A stretch of DNA of 64,000 bases. It comes from Aureimonas sp. AU12 (GTDB lineage: Bacteria > Pseudomonadota > Alphaproteobacteria > Rhizobiales > Rhizobiaceae). The position numbers and the translations under genes were made by a program. Below are positions 9,272-18,037 of the stretch, in pieces (the first letter of the stretch is position 1; each line of letters starts with the position of its first letter). The stretch lies in contig NZ_BBWH01000031.1 of the NCBI RefSeq assembly GCF_001463705.1, positions 1 through 64,000 on the forward strand, given 5' to 3'. Below the pieces are notes generated by a model, which was not told the origin of the DNA, searched no databases, and worked only from the letters and a program-made list of their open reading frames with translations.

Positions 9272-9853
9272 TCAGGCGGCCTCCATGGCTTCCACCGCCT
9301 CGACCTCCGGCACGAAGTGGCGCAGCAGGTTCTCGATCCCGTGCTTCAGGGTCGCGGTGGACGAGGGGCAGCCCGCGCAGGAGCCGCGCATGTTGAGAAA
9401 CACCACGCCGTCGCGGAAGCCGCGGAAGGTGATGTCGCCGCCGTCCTGCGCCACCGCCGGGCGAACGCGCGTCTCCAAGAGTTCCTTGATCGTGATGACG
9501 AGGCCCTCGTCGCCGGCGTCGAAGAACTCCTCGCCGGAATCCGACACCTCGGCGCCCGTGCCGGCATGGGCCGCCATCACCGGCTCGTTCGACAGAAAAT
9601 GCTCCATCAGGCCGGCGAGGATGGCGGGCTTCAGATGCTGCCACGCCGTCTCGTCCTTCGTCACGGTGACGAAGTCGTAGCCGAAGAAGACGGCGGTGAC
9701 GCCCTCGATCGCCATCAGCCGCGCCGCCAGCTTGGAGCGCGCCTCCGCGTCGGTCCGGTCGAGGAACTCGGCGGTGCCGTTTTCCAGGACCACGCGTCCG
9801 GGCAGGAACTTGAGGGTCTGCGGATTGGGTGTGGATTCGGTCTGGATGAACAT
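9272..9853 (-). CDS. nfuA: NifU/NfuA-family iron-sulfur scaffold protein
   Basis: The 193-residue protein has an N-terminal Nfu_N domain (MFIQTESTPNPQTLKFLPG) and a C-terminal NifU-like domain with the cluster-binding CAGC motif in NMRGSCAGCPSS. It carries and delivers Fe-S clusters to client enzymes; MiaB in the same run is one plausible client. A good Shine-Dalgarno (AAGGA, seven bases before the ATG) supports the start. It appears to be the first gene of the minus-strand run nfuA-tsaB-rimI, with a divergent acid phosphatase upstream. Confidence 0.93.
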   Translation of the reverse strand: MFIQTESTPNPQTLKFLPGRVVLENGTAEFLDRTDAEARSKLAARLMAIEGVTAVFFGYDFVTVTKDETAWQHLKPAILAGLMEHFLSNEPVMAAHAGTGAEVSDSGEEFFDAGDEGLVITIKELLETRVRPAVAQDGGDITFRGFRDGVVFLNMRGSCAGCPSSTATLKHGIENLLRHFVPEVEAVEAMEAA

Positions 9854-10014
9854 GGCGCGTCCTTAGGCGAAGGCGGCGGAAATCTTGTCCCTATCAGATA
9901 AGCGCCCGGCACCTGCGCCGCAAGCGAAGCAGCATGTCCGACAGGCCGACGCGCCTTGACGATCCGTCACCGCCTGCCCTTCATGGAGCCTTCCGACGAA
10001 GGAGACCGCCCGTC

Positions 10015-10893
10015 ATGACTCGCCTCCCGCGCTCCCTGGAACTCCGGGCTTCGCGCCTCGCCATCGCGCTGCTCACTGCGCTTGTCCCGATGGGCGCGCT
10101 GGCGCAGGACGCGCCCGCGCCGAACGACAATCTCAACGCCGTGCTCTGGGACCAGACATCGGTGGAGGCGCAGGCCGGCTTCGTCGGCGCCTTCGCGCTG
10201 GCGAGGATCCGCCTCGACGAGGCCCTCGCCGACACCGCGCGGACCGCCGCGCCGAAGGAGCAGACCGGCGACTTCGAGGATCTGCCCCCCGCCGTCGTGC
10301 TCGACGTCGACGACACGCTCCTCAACACCTCGCGCTATCAGGCCTGGGCGCTGAAGGCCGACAAGAGCTTTTCGGCGGAGACCTGGACGCAATACGTCAA
10401 GGCCAAGGTCGACACCGCCATTCCCGGCGCCGTCGACTTCACCCAATATGCGGCCTCGAAGGGCGTGAAGGTCTTCTACGTCACCAACCGTACGAAGGAG
10501 GAGGAGGCGCCGACCGTCGAGCTGATGACTGCGCTCGGCTTTGCCGGCGGCGGCAATGTCGACACGTTCCTCTCGGCCAAGGAGCAGCCGGACTGGACCT
10601 CCGCCAAAAGCACCCGCCGCTTCTTCATCGCCAAGGATTACCGCATCCTCATGCTCGTCGGCGACAATCTCGGCGACTTCACCGACAGCTACAAGGGCAC
10701 GCTCACGGAGCGCCAAGCCGCCTTCGACGAGGCCGCGCCGCACTGGGGCCGCGACTGGATCGCCATCGCCAACCCGACCTACGGCTCGTTCGAATCCTCG
10801 CCCTACAAGGGCGACTACAAGCTGCCCGCGGCCGAGCAGCGCCGGATGAAGATCGACGCGCTCGAAGCCTGGAGCGGCCCGTCCGCACCCTGA
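10015..10893 (+). CDS. exported HAD-family acid phosphatase, e(P4)/class B-like
   Basis: The 292-residue protein starts with a signal peptide (MTRLPRSLELRASRLAIALL, then hydrophobic TALVPMG, cleavage after ALA). There is no lipobox cysteine, unlike lipoprotein e(P4). The HAD nucleophile motif is VVLDVDDTLLNTS, motif II lies near KVFYVTNRTKEEE, and motif IV is MLVGDNLGDF. It probably dephosphorylates nucleotides or other phosphomonoesters in the periplasm. The ATG at 10015 follows AAGGAG; the frame is open from 9934. It is the only plus-strand gene in the left 23 kb and interrupts the usual uspA-nfuA neighbourhood. Confidence 0.85.
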   Translation: MTRLPRSLELRASRLAIALLTALVPMGALAQDAPAPNDNLNAVLWDQTSVEAQAGFVGAFALARIRLDEALADTARTAAPKEQTGDFEDLPPAVVLDVDDTLLNTSRYQAWALKADKSFSAETWTQYVKAKVDTAIPGAVDFTQYAASKGVKVFYVTNRTKEEEAPTVELMTALGFAGGGNVDTFLSAKEQPDWTSAKSTRRFFIAKDYRILMLVGDNLGDFTDSYKGTLTERQAAFDEAAPHWGRDWIAIANPTYGSFESSPYKGDYKLPAAEQRRMKIDALEAWSGPSAP

Positions 10894-10904
10894 GCCCGGT
10901 ATCG

Positions 10905-10925
10905 AGGGCCGGCCCCGCCGGCCCT
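10905..10925. terminator. convergent-gene hairpin between acid phosphatase and VOC genes
   Basis: A perfect nine-base-pair stem AGGGCCGGC/GCCGGCCCT with a three-base loop lies in the 34 bases between two convergent stop codons. There is no U run on either strand beyond TCTC. It probably protects or ends both transcripts. Confidence 0.55.
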
Positions 10926-10927
10926 TC

Positions 10928-11281
10928 TCAGCCCCGATGTGACAGGACGTTGACGATCACGCCCGTGGGATCGCGAAGATGGAAGCGGCGCACGCCCCAA
11001 GGCTCGTCCGTCAGCGGATAAACGATCTCGTCACCCGCCGCGCGTGCCGCCGCGTGGACCGCGTCGACGTCGTCCACTTCGATCGACAGGGCGGGAACCG
11101 GCGTTCCCGCGCCGCCCTCGCTGGCGAAGGCCAGTTGCACCGGCGCCGACGCCGCGTTGCCGAGCGACACGATCCATCCATGGTCCATCCGCACCGACAG
11201 GCCGAACAGGCGCTCGTAGAAGGCGCTCGCGGCGCGGGGATCGGGTACCGCCAGATTGGCGACGATCCGCAGCACGCTCAT
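10928..11281 (-). CDS. VOC-family (glyoxalase/bleomycin-resistance fold) protein
   Basis: This 117-residue single-domain protein has the paired beta-alpha-beta-beta-beta repeats of the vicinal oxygen chelate superfamily. It opens VLRIVANLAVPDPRAASAFY and ends RRFHLRDPTGVIVNVLSHRG. Substrate and metal use cannot be read from the sequence. The ATG at 11279-11281 follows GGGAGG and is preferred over the upstream in-frame start at 11302. It lies 28 bases downstream of uspA on the same strand. Confidence 0.8.
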   Translation of the reverse strand: MSVLRIVANLAVPDPRAASAFYERLFGLSVRMDHGWIVSLGNAASAPVQLAFASEGGAGTPVPALSIEVDDVDAVHAAARAAGDEIVYPLTDEPWGVRRFHLRDPTGVIVNVLSHRG

Positions 11282-11309
11282 GACCGCCTCCCTCACCTGC
11301 ACCGCGCCG

Positions 11310-11801
11310 TCAGCAGAGGCTCTCGATGTCCTCGTCGCTGAGCGTCGCCGGCACGATCGTCACCGGAATCGGGAAGGCCGAGCCCGAGCCCGCTACCGCC
11401 GAAACCAGAGGCCCCGGCCCTTCCGTCGAATCGCTCGCCGCCAGCACGAGAATGGCGATCTCGCGATCGGCCTCGATGAGCCCCCGGATCTCGTCCACCG
11501 TCTTGCCCTCGCGCACGATCGTCTCGGGCTCCAGCCCCACGTCCTGCCGGATCTCGTCCGTCACCCGCGACAGCCGCGTCTCCGCCAGCTCCGTCGCCTC
11601 GGCCCGCATGATCTTCTCGACCCCCAGCCAATGCTGGAAGTCCGCACCGTCGATGACATAGAGAAACACCGCCGCGCCGCCGCTCGCCTTCGCGCGCCGC
11701 GCCGCATAGGCGGCCGCACGCCCGCATTCGGGCGTCTCGTCGATCACCGCCAGAAATTTGCGACGCCCACCGGCCTCGCGTCCCAATCGCTTCGATACCA
11801 T
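11310..11801 (-). CDS. uspA: universal stress protein (UspA family)
   Basis: The 163-residue protein has the UspA fold start RKFLAVIDETPECGRAAAYAA. The central VREGKTVDEIRGLIEADREIAILVLAA segment (quoted in parts) matches the family, but the C-terminal ATP-binding G-x2-G-x9-G-S/T signature is not clear (SAVAGSGSAFPIPVTIVPA). It is a cytosolic stress protein of unknown exact role. Its place next to trpS and nfuA is typical of rhizobia. The upstream region contains an intergenic repeat element that separates it from trpS. Confidence 0.85.
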   Translation of the reverse strand: MVSKRLGREAGGRRKFLAVIDETPECGRAAAYAARRAKASGGAAVFLYVIDGADFQHWLGVEKIMRAEATELAETRLSRVTDEIRQDVGLEPETIVREGKTVDEIRGLIEADREIAILVLAASDSTEGPGPLVSAVAGSGSAFPIPVTIVPATLSDEDIESLC

Positions 11802-11844
11802 GGCCGGACCATGGCAGCGCCGGCCCGTGTCGGCAAGCGGGCGG

Positions 11845-12030
11845 CGGTGAGTTGCGGGGCTGCCGCCCCGGTCCCCTCCCGAGGGCTGACACCCCCGGAC
11901 CCCCGCTTTCTTTCGTCAGTCATCGGGGAGCGCCAGCGGCCCTCCCCGATGACTGAAACAACGGAAGGGGTTCCAAGGGCCTCAAGCCCTTGGAGGGGGT
12001 GCGGGGGCAGCGCCCCTGCATCACCCCCCG
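11845..12030. repeat. MITE-like multi-hairpin intergenic repeat, copy A
   Basis: The element fills the gap between trpS (stop at 12035) and uspA. In order it has a left hairpin GCGGGGCTGCCGCCCCG (11854-11870), a conserved GAGGGCTGAC block, a 41-base central hairpin (11916-11956, 14-bp outer stem), a CCAAGGGC/GCCCTTGG hairpin (11973-11993), and a right GGGGGCAGCGCCCC hairpin. Imperfect terminal inverted repeats (GGTGA...TCACC) bound it. Related copies lie at 13208-13428 and 52799-52981. Confidence 0.85.
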
Positions 12031-12034
12031 CCCG

Positions 12035-13120
12035 TCAGTTGTTGAGCAGGCCGACGATGGATTTGACGTCGGATAGGGTTTGCGAGGCGATGGCCCGGGC
12101 GCGCTCGGCGCCGTCGCGCAGGGTGCGGTCGATTTCGGCGGGGTCGGCGAGGATGCGGCGCATCTCGTCGGCGATGGGGCTCAGCTTCTCCACGGCGAGG
12201 TCGGCGAGGACGGGCTTGAACTCGGAGAAGGGACGGCCGCCGAACTCGGTGAGGATCTCGGCCTTGGTGCGGTCGGCGAGCGCGGCGTAGATGCCGACGA
12301 GATTGTCGGCCTCCGGACGTCCGGCAAGGCCCTTGGGCTCGGAGGGCAGCGAGGCGGGATCGGTCTTGGCCTTGCGGATCTTCTTCGAGATCGTGTCGGC
12401 ATCGTCGGTGAGGTTGATGCGCGAGAGATCGGAGGGGTCCGACTTCGACATCTTCTTCGAGCCGTCCTTCAGGCTCATGATGCGCGTCGCCGGGCCCTCG
12501 ATGAGAGGCTCGGTGAGCGGAAAGTAGCCCTGCGCCGTATCGTCGTCGCTTTCCCTGTCGCCAATCGAGGTCATGGGCACGCCGAGACCCTTGTCGTGGA
12601 TGCGGTCGGCGAAGTCATGGTTGAACTTGGCGGCGATGTCGCGCGTCAGCTCCAGATGCTGCTTCTGGTCTTCGCCCACCGGCACGAGCGTGGCGCGATA
12701 GGCGAGGATGTCGGCGGCCATCAGGCTGGGATAGGCGAGAAGGCCGAGCGAGGCGTTCTCGCGGTCCTTGCCGGCCTTGTCCTTGAACTGCGTCATGCGG
12801 TTCATCCAGCCGAGCCGGGCGATGCAGTTGAAGATCCAGGCGAGTTCCGCATGCTCGGGCACCCGGCTCTGGTTGAACAGGATGTGCTTCTTGGCGTCGA
12901 TCCCGCTCGCCAGAAACGCCGCCGTGACCTCGCGGATCTGCCGTTCGAGATCGGCCGGCTCCTGCCACACCGTGATGGCATGGAGATCCACCACGCAGAA
13001 CAGACAGGGATGGTCGGCCTGCAGGGCGACCCAGCGCCGGATCGCACCGAGATAGTTTCCCAGATGCAGGTTGCCGGTGGGCTGGACGCCGGAAAACACG
13101 AGCGGCTTGAAAGCGGTCAT
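12035..13120 (-). CDS. trpS: tryptophanyl-tRNA synthetase
   Basis: This class I synthetase charges tRNA-Trp. The 361-residue protein shows the HIGH equivalent in [14 protein letters not shown] (about residues 17-27) and the KMSKS motif in [12 protein letters not shown]. The ATG at 13118-13120 is set by the family start [16 protein letters not shown] and a GGAG ten bases upstream; the frame is open to 13201. It lies downstream of murJ on the same strand but is separated from it by repeat copy B. Confidence 0.97.
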   Translation of the reverse strand: MTAFKPLVFSGVQPTGNLHLGNYLGAIRRWVALQADHPCLFCVVDLHAITVWQEPADLERQIREVTAAFLASGIDAKKHILFNQSRVPEHAELAWIFNCIARLGWMNRMTQFKDKAGKDRENASLGLLAYPSLMAADILAYRATLVPVGEDQKQHLELTRDIAAKFNHDFADRIHDKGLGVPMTSIGDRESDDDTAQGYFPLTEPLIEGPATRIMSLKDGSKKMSKSDPSDLSRINLTDDADTISKKIRKAKTDPASLPSEPKGLAGRPEADNLVGIYAALADRTKAEILTEFGGRPFSEFKPVLADLAVEKLSPIADEMRRILADPAEIDRTLRDGAERARAIASQTLSDVKSIVGLLNN

Positions 13121-13207
13121 CGAACGCGAACTCCAAAGGACGCCGGTTGGAAGGGCGTCGGTCAAGTCGCGCCTTATGGCCGAGCGTCGGCAGCCAGGCA
13201 AGCGCGG

Positions 13208-13428
13208 TGCGGGTGGGATGGCAGGGCTGCCGCCCCGAGCCCCGCCCGGGACAGAAGTCCCGGACCCTCCTTTTCATTTGTCAGTCTCGGGGGTGGGCCG
13301 AAGGCCCGTCCCCGAGACCGAAGCACGAGAGGGGTTCCAAGGGCCTCAGGCCGTCCGTTAGGACGGGCGAGACCGGTGGCTCGCCCTTGCGGGCGGGGGC
13401 GCGGGGGGCAGCGCCCCCGCATCTCACG
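13208..13428. repeat. MITE-like multi-hairpin intergenic repeat, copy B (with internal insertion)
   Basis: This copy has the same plan as copy A: left block GCAGGGCTGCCGCCCCG (13221-13237), central hairpin at 13284-13318 (GTCTCGGGG/CCCCGAGAC plus an inner GGGCC/GGCCC stem), and then the GGGGTTCCAAGGGCCTCAGG block. The CCAAGGG hairpin is broken by about 40 extra bases that carry their own stems (GTCC-GTTA-GGAC, and GGGCGAG/CTCGCCC). The right terminal segment CATCTCACG contains the murJ stop codon (13424-13426). Confidence 0.82.
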
Positions 13429-15031
13429 CCCGCGCCCGGCGGCGCGTCAGCTTGGCGACGAGGTTGCGGTCGGCGGCGCCGGTGAGGAAGGCGAGCGCGA
13501 AGTAGACGATCATCGCGGCGGCGACCATGAGAACGATGGCGCCGGCCTGTTCGGGCACGGAGGCCTGCGGGTCGAGGAAGGGCGCGAGGAGGCGCATCAT
13601 CGCGAGGAGCGCGGCGCCCATCGCGGCGGAGGAAAGGACGACGAGGGCGGAGCGCTTGAGGAGGGCGCGATCGACGTGCCAGAGACCCTGGCGGCGCAGG
13701 CCCTCGAAGAGAAGCCAGGCGTTGAGCCATCCGGCGAGCGTGGTGGCGAGGGCGATGCCGCGCTCGGCATAGTACCAGAAGAGCACGAGGCTAAGCAGCG
13801 TGTTGGCGCCGGCCGAGACCATGGTGATGATCATCGGGGTGCGGGTGTTCTCGCGGGCGAAGTAGCCGGGCGAGAACACCTTGATGAGCACGAAGGCGGG
13901 CAGGCCGAGGGCGTAGAGGCCGAGGACGGCGGCGACCTTGGCGGTGGTGGCGGGCTCGAAGGCGCCGCGCTCGTAGATGAGGCGGATGATCGGCTCGGGG
14001 ATGAGGAAGAGCGCCACGGCCGCGGGCACGGTCAGGAAGAGGGCGAATTCCAGCGAGCGGTTCTGGGTGTGCTGGGCCTCTTCCATGCGGCCGGCCTTGA
14101 GGGCGCGGGCAAGCTCGGGCAGCAGCACGACGCCGATGGCGACGCCGACCATGCCGAGCGGCAGCTGGTAGGGGCGGTCGGCATAGGTCAGGATCGACAC
14201 GGCACCGGGCTTGTAGGAAGCGATGGCCTGGCCGACGAAGAGGTTGATCTGGGTGATGCCGCCGATGAGGGCGGCGGGGCCGGCGAGCACGAGCAGGCGC
14301 TTGAGGCTCGGGGTCCAGCGGGGCCGGCGCAGCGCCACCGAGAAGCCGGCCATGCGCATGGCGATCGTGACGACAAGAAGCTGTCCGACGCCGGCAAAGA
14401 GCACGCCCCAGCTCATGAGGAAGCCGATGGTCTGCGGCGTCGAGCGCGCCCACCAGGCGTAGGAGAGGATGCCGATGAGGGCGAAGTTGAGGATCGTCGG
14501 CGCCACGGCGGCGGCGAAGAAGCGGCGGAAGGCGTTGAGGATCCCGGAGACCATCGCCATCATCGACATGCAGGCGAGATAGGGGAACATGATCCGCGAG
14601 AAGGCGACGGTGATGCCGAAGCGGTCCTCGCAGGAGAGCGCGTGACCCAGCGTCACGGGGTCGTCGATGCAGACGGCAAGGCCCGGCGCGATGATGGTGC
14701 GCACGAGCGCGGGCATGAAGATCATCGCCGCGACGGTGACGAGGGCCAACACCGTGAAGAGGGTGGAGAAAATCTCGGCGGCGAAGCGCCGGGCGCCCTC
14801 CTCGCCCTCGTCTTCCAGCGAGCGCGCGAAGAGGGGGATGAACGCGGCGTTGAAGGCGCCTTCGGCGAAGAGCCGTCGGAAGAGGTTGGGAAAGCGGAAG
14901 GCGAGGTTGAAGGCGTCGGCGACCGGGCCGATGCCCAGCGCCGAGGCCATCATCATCTCGCGCGTGAAGCCGAAGACGCGGCTGATGAGGGTCGCGCCGC
15001 CGACGGTGGCGAATTTCTTGAGAAGGCTCAA
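13424..15031 (-). CDS. murJ: lipid II flippase MurJ (MviN family)
   Basis: The 535-residue protein has about 14 membrane helices and flips lipid II across the inner membrane for peptidoglycan synthesis. The start LSLLKKFATVGGATLISRVF and the FAEGAFNAAFIPLF segment are diagnostic. No ATG fits; the start is a TTG at 15029-15031 that overlaps the glnD stop as TTGA, implying translational coupling. The frame stays open far upstream, antisense-free but through glnD, and that extension is not coding. The stop lies inside repeat copy B. Confidence 0.93.
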   Translation of the reverse strand: MSLLKKFATVGGATLISRVFGFTREMMMASALGIGPVADAFNLAFRFPNLFRRLFAEGAFNAAFIPLFARSLEDEGEEGARRFAAEIFSTLFTVLALVTVAAMIFMPALVRTIIAPGLAVCIDDPVTLGHALSCEDRFGITVAFSRIMFPYLACMSMMAMVSGILNAFRRFFAAAVAPTILNFALIGILSYAWWARSTPQTIGFLMSWGVLFAGVGQLLVVTIAMRMAGFSVALRRPRWTPSLKRLLVLAGPAALIGGITQINLFVGQAIASYKPGAVSILTYADRPYQLPLGMVGVAIGVVLLPELARALKAGRMEEAQHTQNRSLEFALFLTVPAAVALFLIPEPIIRLIYERGAFEPATTAKVAAVLGLYALGLPAFVLIKVFSPGYFARENTRTPMIITMVSAGANTLLSLVLFWYYAERGIALATTLAGWLNAWLLFEGLRRQGLWHVDRALLKRSALVVLSSAAMGAALLAMMRLLAPFLDPQASVPEQAGAIVLMVAAAMIVYFALAFLTGAADRNLVAKLTRRRARA

Positions 15032-17919
15032 CTGACGAATCCGAAGGCGACCGGCGAGGGCTTGGCGGAGGGAGAGGACACTTCGCCCTCGGGGCTGTCG
15101 AAGACCGAGAGGAGGCGGCGGCGGATGCGCTCGGACCGGCCCTCGCCGACGATCTTCATGTTGAGAAGATCGGTGACGTAGAACACGTCCACCACCTTCT
15201 CGCCATAGGTCGAGATGTGGGCCGAGCGGATATCGAGATTGAGGTCGGAGATCGCGCCGGTGAGGTCGGCGAGAAGGCCCGGCCGGTCGAGACCCTCGAC
15301 CTCGATGACGGTGAGCTGGTTCGACAGGCTGTTGTCGAGCTCGATGCGCGGGCGGAAGGCGAAGGAGGGCGAGACGCGGGGGCTGCGGCGGCGGGCCAGC
15401 ATGGCGGGCATCGCCTCCTTGCCGTTCATCAGCGCCTCGATGTTGCGGGCGATGCGATCGGCCCGGCGCATCTCGTCGTCGTCCTGCGTGAACTCGCGGT
15501 TGATCGTGACGATGTCGAGCGCGCGCCCGTCGGTCATCGTGAAGATCTGCGCGTCGGCGATGTTGGCGCCGGCCGCCGCGCAGCCGCCGGCGATGAGCGA
15601 GAGAAGGCGCGGATGGTCGGGCGCCAGGACCGTGATCTCGGTGATGCCGCGGAAGCGGTCGGTGCGGGCGGTGGTGGCGAAGCTGCGCCCCTCGAGCCCG
15701 GCATCGCGCACGAACTCGGCGTGGCGCACCTGCTCCTCGAGCGGCACGGTGAGGACGTAGTTCTGATAGTGCCCGTCGACGGCGGCGGTGCGCTCCCGCT
15801 CCGGCCAGGCGCCGAGATGGGCGGCGAGCTGGCGGCGGGCGAAGGCGGTGCGCTCGAGCCGCGAGGTCTCCGAGAAGCCGCCGGTCAGCACCAGCTCGGT
15901 TTCGGCATAGAGGGTGCGGATGAGCTGGCCCTTCCAGCCGTTCCAGACGCCGGGCCCCACCGCCCGGATGTCGCAGACGGTAACGATCATCAGGAGCTTC
16001 AGGCGGTCGAGGGTCTGCACCCGCTCGGCGAAGTCGCGGATCGTCTTGCGGTCGGTGAGGTCGCGCTGCTGCGCGGTCATCGACAGGACGAGGTGGTCGC
16101 GCACCAGCCAGGCGACGAGCGCGGTCTCGCGAGCATCGAGCCCGAGGCGCGGGCAGAGCTCGTAGGCGATGATCTCGCCGGCGATCGAATGGTCCTCCGG
16201 CCGGCCCTTGGCGATGTCGTGGAGGAGCAGCGCCACGTAGAGGGCGACGCGGTCCTTCACCGTGTGGACGATGGCGCTCGAAACGGGCAGCTCCTCGCCC
16301 GAGACGCCGCGCTCGAGGCGCGACATCTCGGCGACGGTGCGCAAGAGGTGCTCGTCCACCGTGTAGGAGTGATACATGTTGAACTGCATCATCGAGACGA
16401 TCTTGCCGAACTCGGGAATGAAGCGGCCGAGCACCCCGGCCTCGTTCATCCGGCGCAGGTGCAGCTCGGGATCGGTGCGGTCGGTGAGGACGTCGAGGAA
16501 GAGCGAGTTGGCTTCCGGATTGGCGCGAAGGTTGGCGTCGATCAGCCGGAGCGAACGGCGCACGAGCTTCAGCGCGTCCGGGTGATATTCGAGCTTGTGG
16601 ACGGCGGCGAGCTTGAAGATGCGCAGGATGTTGACGGGATCGCTGGCGAAGACGTGCCGGTCGGCGACCGTGATCCGGTCGTTGTCGACGAGGAAGGCGA
16701 GCGTGCCGGGGATCGAGCGGGCGCGCCGGCGCAGCGAGCGCACGAAGTTGCGCAGGCCCGGCGCATCCTTGGCCTTCTCCTCCTCCAGCGCCGCGCAGAA
16801 GATGCCGGTGAGGTCGCCGACATCCTTGGCGATCAGGAAGTAGTGCTTCATGAAGCGTTCGACGTCGGTCAGGCCGGGATGGGTGTTGTAGCCCAGCCGC
16901 GCGGCGATCTCGGGCTGGATGTCGAAGGAGAGGCGCTCCTCCGGCTTGCCCGTGAGAAAGTGCATGTGGCAGCGCACCGCCCAGAGGAAATCCTCGGCCT
17001 TCTCGAAGATCTTGCCCTCGCGGCGCGAGAAGACGCCCTTGGCGACGAGCGCCTCGCGCGTGTCGACACGGTAGTGGTCCTTGGCGATCCAGAACAGGGT
17101 GTGAAGGTCGCGCAGACCCCCCTTCCCTTCCTTGACGTTGGGCTCGACGAGATAGCGCGTGTCGCCGCTCTTGCGGTGGCGGGCGTCGCGCTCGGCGAGC
17201 TTGGCAGCGATGAACTCGCGGCCCGTCCCCTCCACGACCTCGGCCTCGAAGCGGGCGCCGAGTTCGTCGAACAGGGCCTTGTCGCCGCAGACGAGGCGCC
17301 GTTCGAGAATGGCGGTGCGGATGGTGAAGTCGGTCTCCGACAGGCGCACGCATTCCTCGACGGAGCGCGTGGCGTGGCCGACCTTCAGGCCGAGATCCCA
17401 GAGGAGATAGAGAAGATATTCGGCGACCTGCTCGCCGAGCGCGGTCTGCTTGTAGGGCAGGAGGAAGAGGAGATCGATGTCGGAGCCCGGCGCCAGCGTG
17501 CCGCGGCCGTAGCCGCCGACCGCCACGATGCTCATGCGCTCGCCCGACGAGAGATTGGGCGAGCCGAAGACGTGGTGGAGCGCGAAGTCGTAGACCGCCC
17601 GGATCAGCTCGTCCTGGAGATGCGAGATGCGCGCGGCGCAAGACAGGCCGCCGCCATCGGCAAACAGCATCTCCTGCGCGACGAGACGCCCGCGCGCATT
17701 CGTCTCCTTGAGCAGGGCCAGAACCTTCGAGCGCGCCTCGGCGTCGGCACCGGTGCCGACGTCCTCGGGCGAGCCGAGCGCGTCGAGCGAGGCCCGCAGG
17801 ACCGTGCCGTCCACGATCTCGCCGAGACGCAGTTCGTCGGGGCGATGGGCCTGTGCTTGTGCCGGCCGGCTCGCGGTCTTCGTCGTCGCCGCCGGGTGAG
17901 CCGTCATCGGGGCCGTCAT
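15028..17919 (-). CDS. glnD: PII uridylyltransferase / uridylyl-removing enzyme
   Basis: GlnD senses glutamine and modifies PII proteins, setting the nitrogen response. The 963-residue protein has the full domain order. The nucleotidyltransferase motif is GYGRGTLAPGSDIDLLFLLP (about residues 133-152). It is followed by the GlnD linker, an HD phosphohydrolase domain (LLLHDIAKGRPEDHS) and two ACT domains near the C-terminus (ITVLAPDHPRLLSLIAGG and VEGLDRPGLLADLTGAISDL). The ATG at 17917-17919 has AAGG seven bases upstream. It overlaps murJ by four bases. Confidence 0.97.
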   Translation of the reverse strand: MTAPMTAHPAATTKTASRPAQAQAHRPDELRLGEIVDGTVLRASLDALGSPEDVGTGADAEARSKVLALLKETNARGRLVAQEMLFADGGGLSCAARISHLQDELIRAVYDFALHHVFGSPNLSSGERMSIVAVGGYGRGTLAPGSDIDLLFLLPYKQTALGEQVAEYLLYLLWDLGLKVGHATRSVEECVRLSETDFTIRTAILERRLVCGDKALFDELGARFEAEVVEGTGREFIAAKLAERDARHRKSGDTRYLVEPNVKEGKGGLRDLHTLFWIAKDHYRVDTREALVAKGVFSRREGKIFEKAEDFLWAVRCHMHFLTGKPEERLSFDIQPEIAARLGYNTHPGLTDVERFMKHYFLIAKDVGDLTGIFCAALEEEKAKDAPGLRNFVRSLRRRARSIPGTLAFLVDNDRITVADRHVFASDPVNILRIFKLAAVHKLEYHPDALKLVRRSLRLIDANLRANPEANSLFLDVLTDRTDPELHLRRMNEAGVLGRFIPEFGKIVSMMQFNMYHSYTVDEHLLRTVAEMSRLERGVSGEELPVSSAIVHTVKDRVALYVALLLHDIAKGRPEDHSIAGEIIAYELCPRLGLDARETALVAWLVRDHLVLSMTAQQRDLTDRKTIRDFAERVQTLDRLKLLMIVTVCDIRAVGPGVWNGWKGQLIRTLYAETELVLTGGFSETSRLERTAFARRQLAAHLGAWPERERTAAVDGHYQNYVLTVPLEEQVRHAEFVRDAGLEGRSFATTARTDRFRGITEITVLAPDHPRLLSLIAGGCAAAGANIADAQIFTMTDGRALDIVTINREFTQDDDEMRRADRIARNIEALMNGKEAMPAMLARRRSPRVSPSFAFRPRIELDNSLSNQLTVIEVEGLDRPGLLADLTGAISDLNLDIRSAHISTYGEKVVDVFYVTDLLNMKIVGEGRSERIRRRLLSVFDSPEGEVSSPSAKPSPVAFGFVS

Positions 17920-18037
17920 GGCAATGCCTTCATGTCAGGGGCCTGCCGCTATAAAGCATTTCAGCCGCTGACAAAACGTTGCGATCCCGCCGGGCGCGCG
18001 AAGGCCCGGCGGGATCGCGCTCGCTAGGCGCGATGCG

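Noticed and set aside
13424-17641. A single 1405-codon open frame on the minus strand
   Set aside because: Only its last 535 codons are MurJ. The upstream part is an alternative frame of glnD (Arg/Pro/Ala-rich, no homology), so the start is the TTG at 15031.
12080-18027. Very long plus-strand open frames opposite trpS, murJ and glnD
   Set aside because: They are antisense shadows caused by high GC. The translations are rich in Glu, Gly, Arg and His repeats without domains, and the minus-strand genes are certain.
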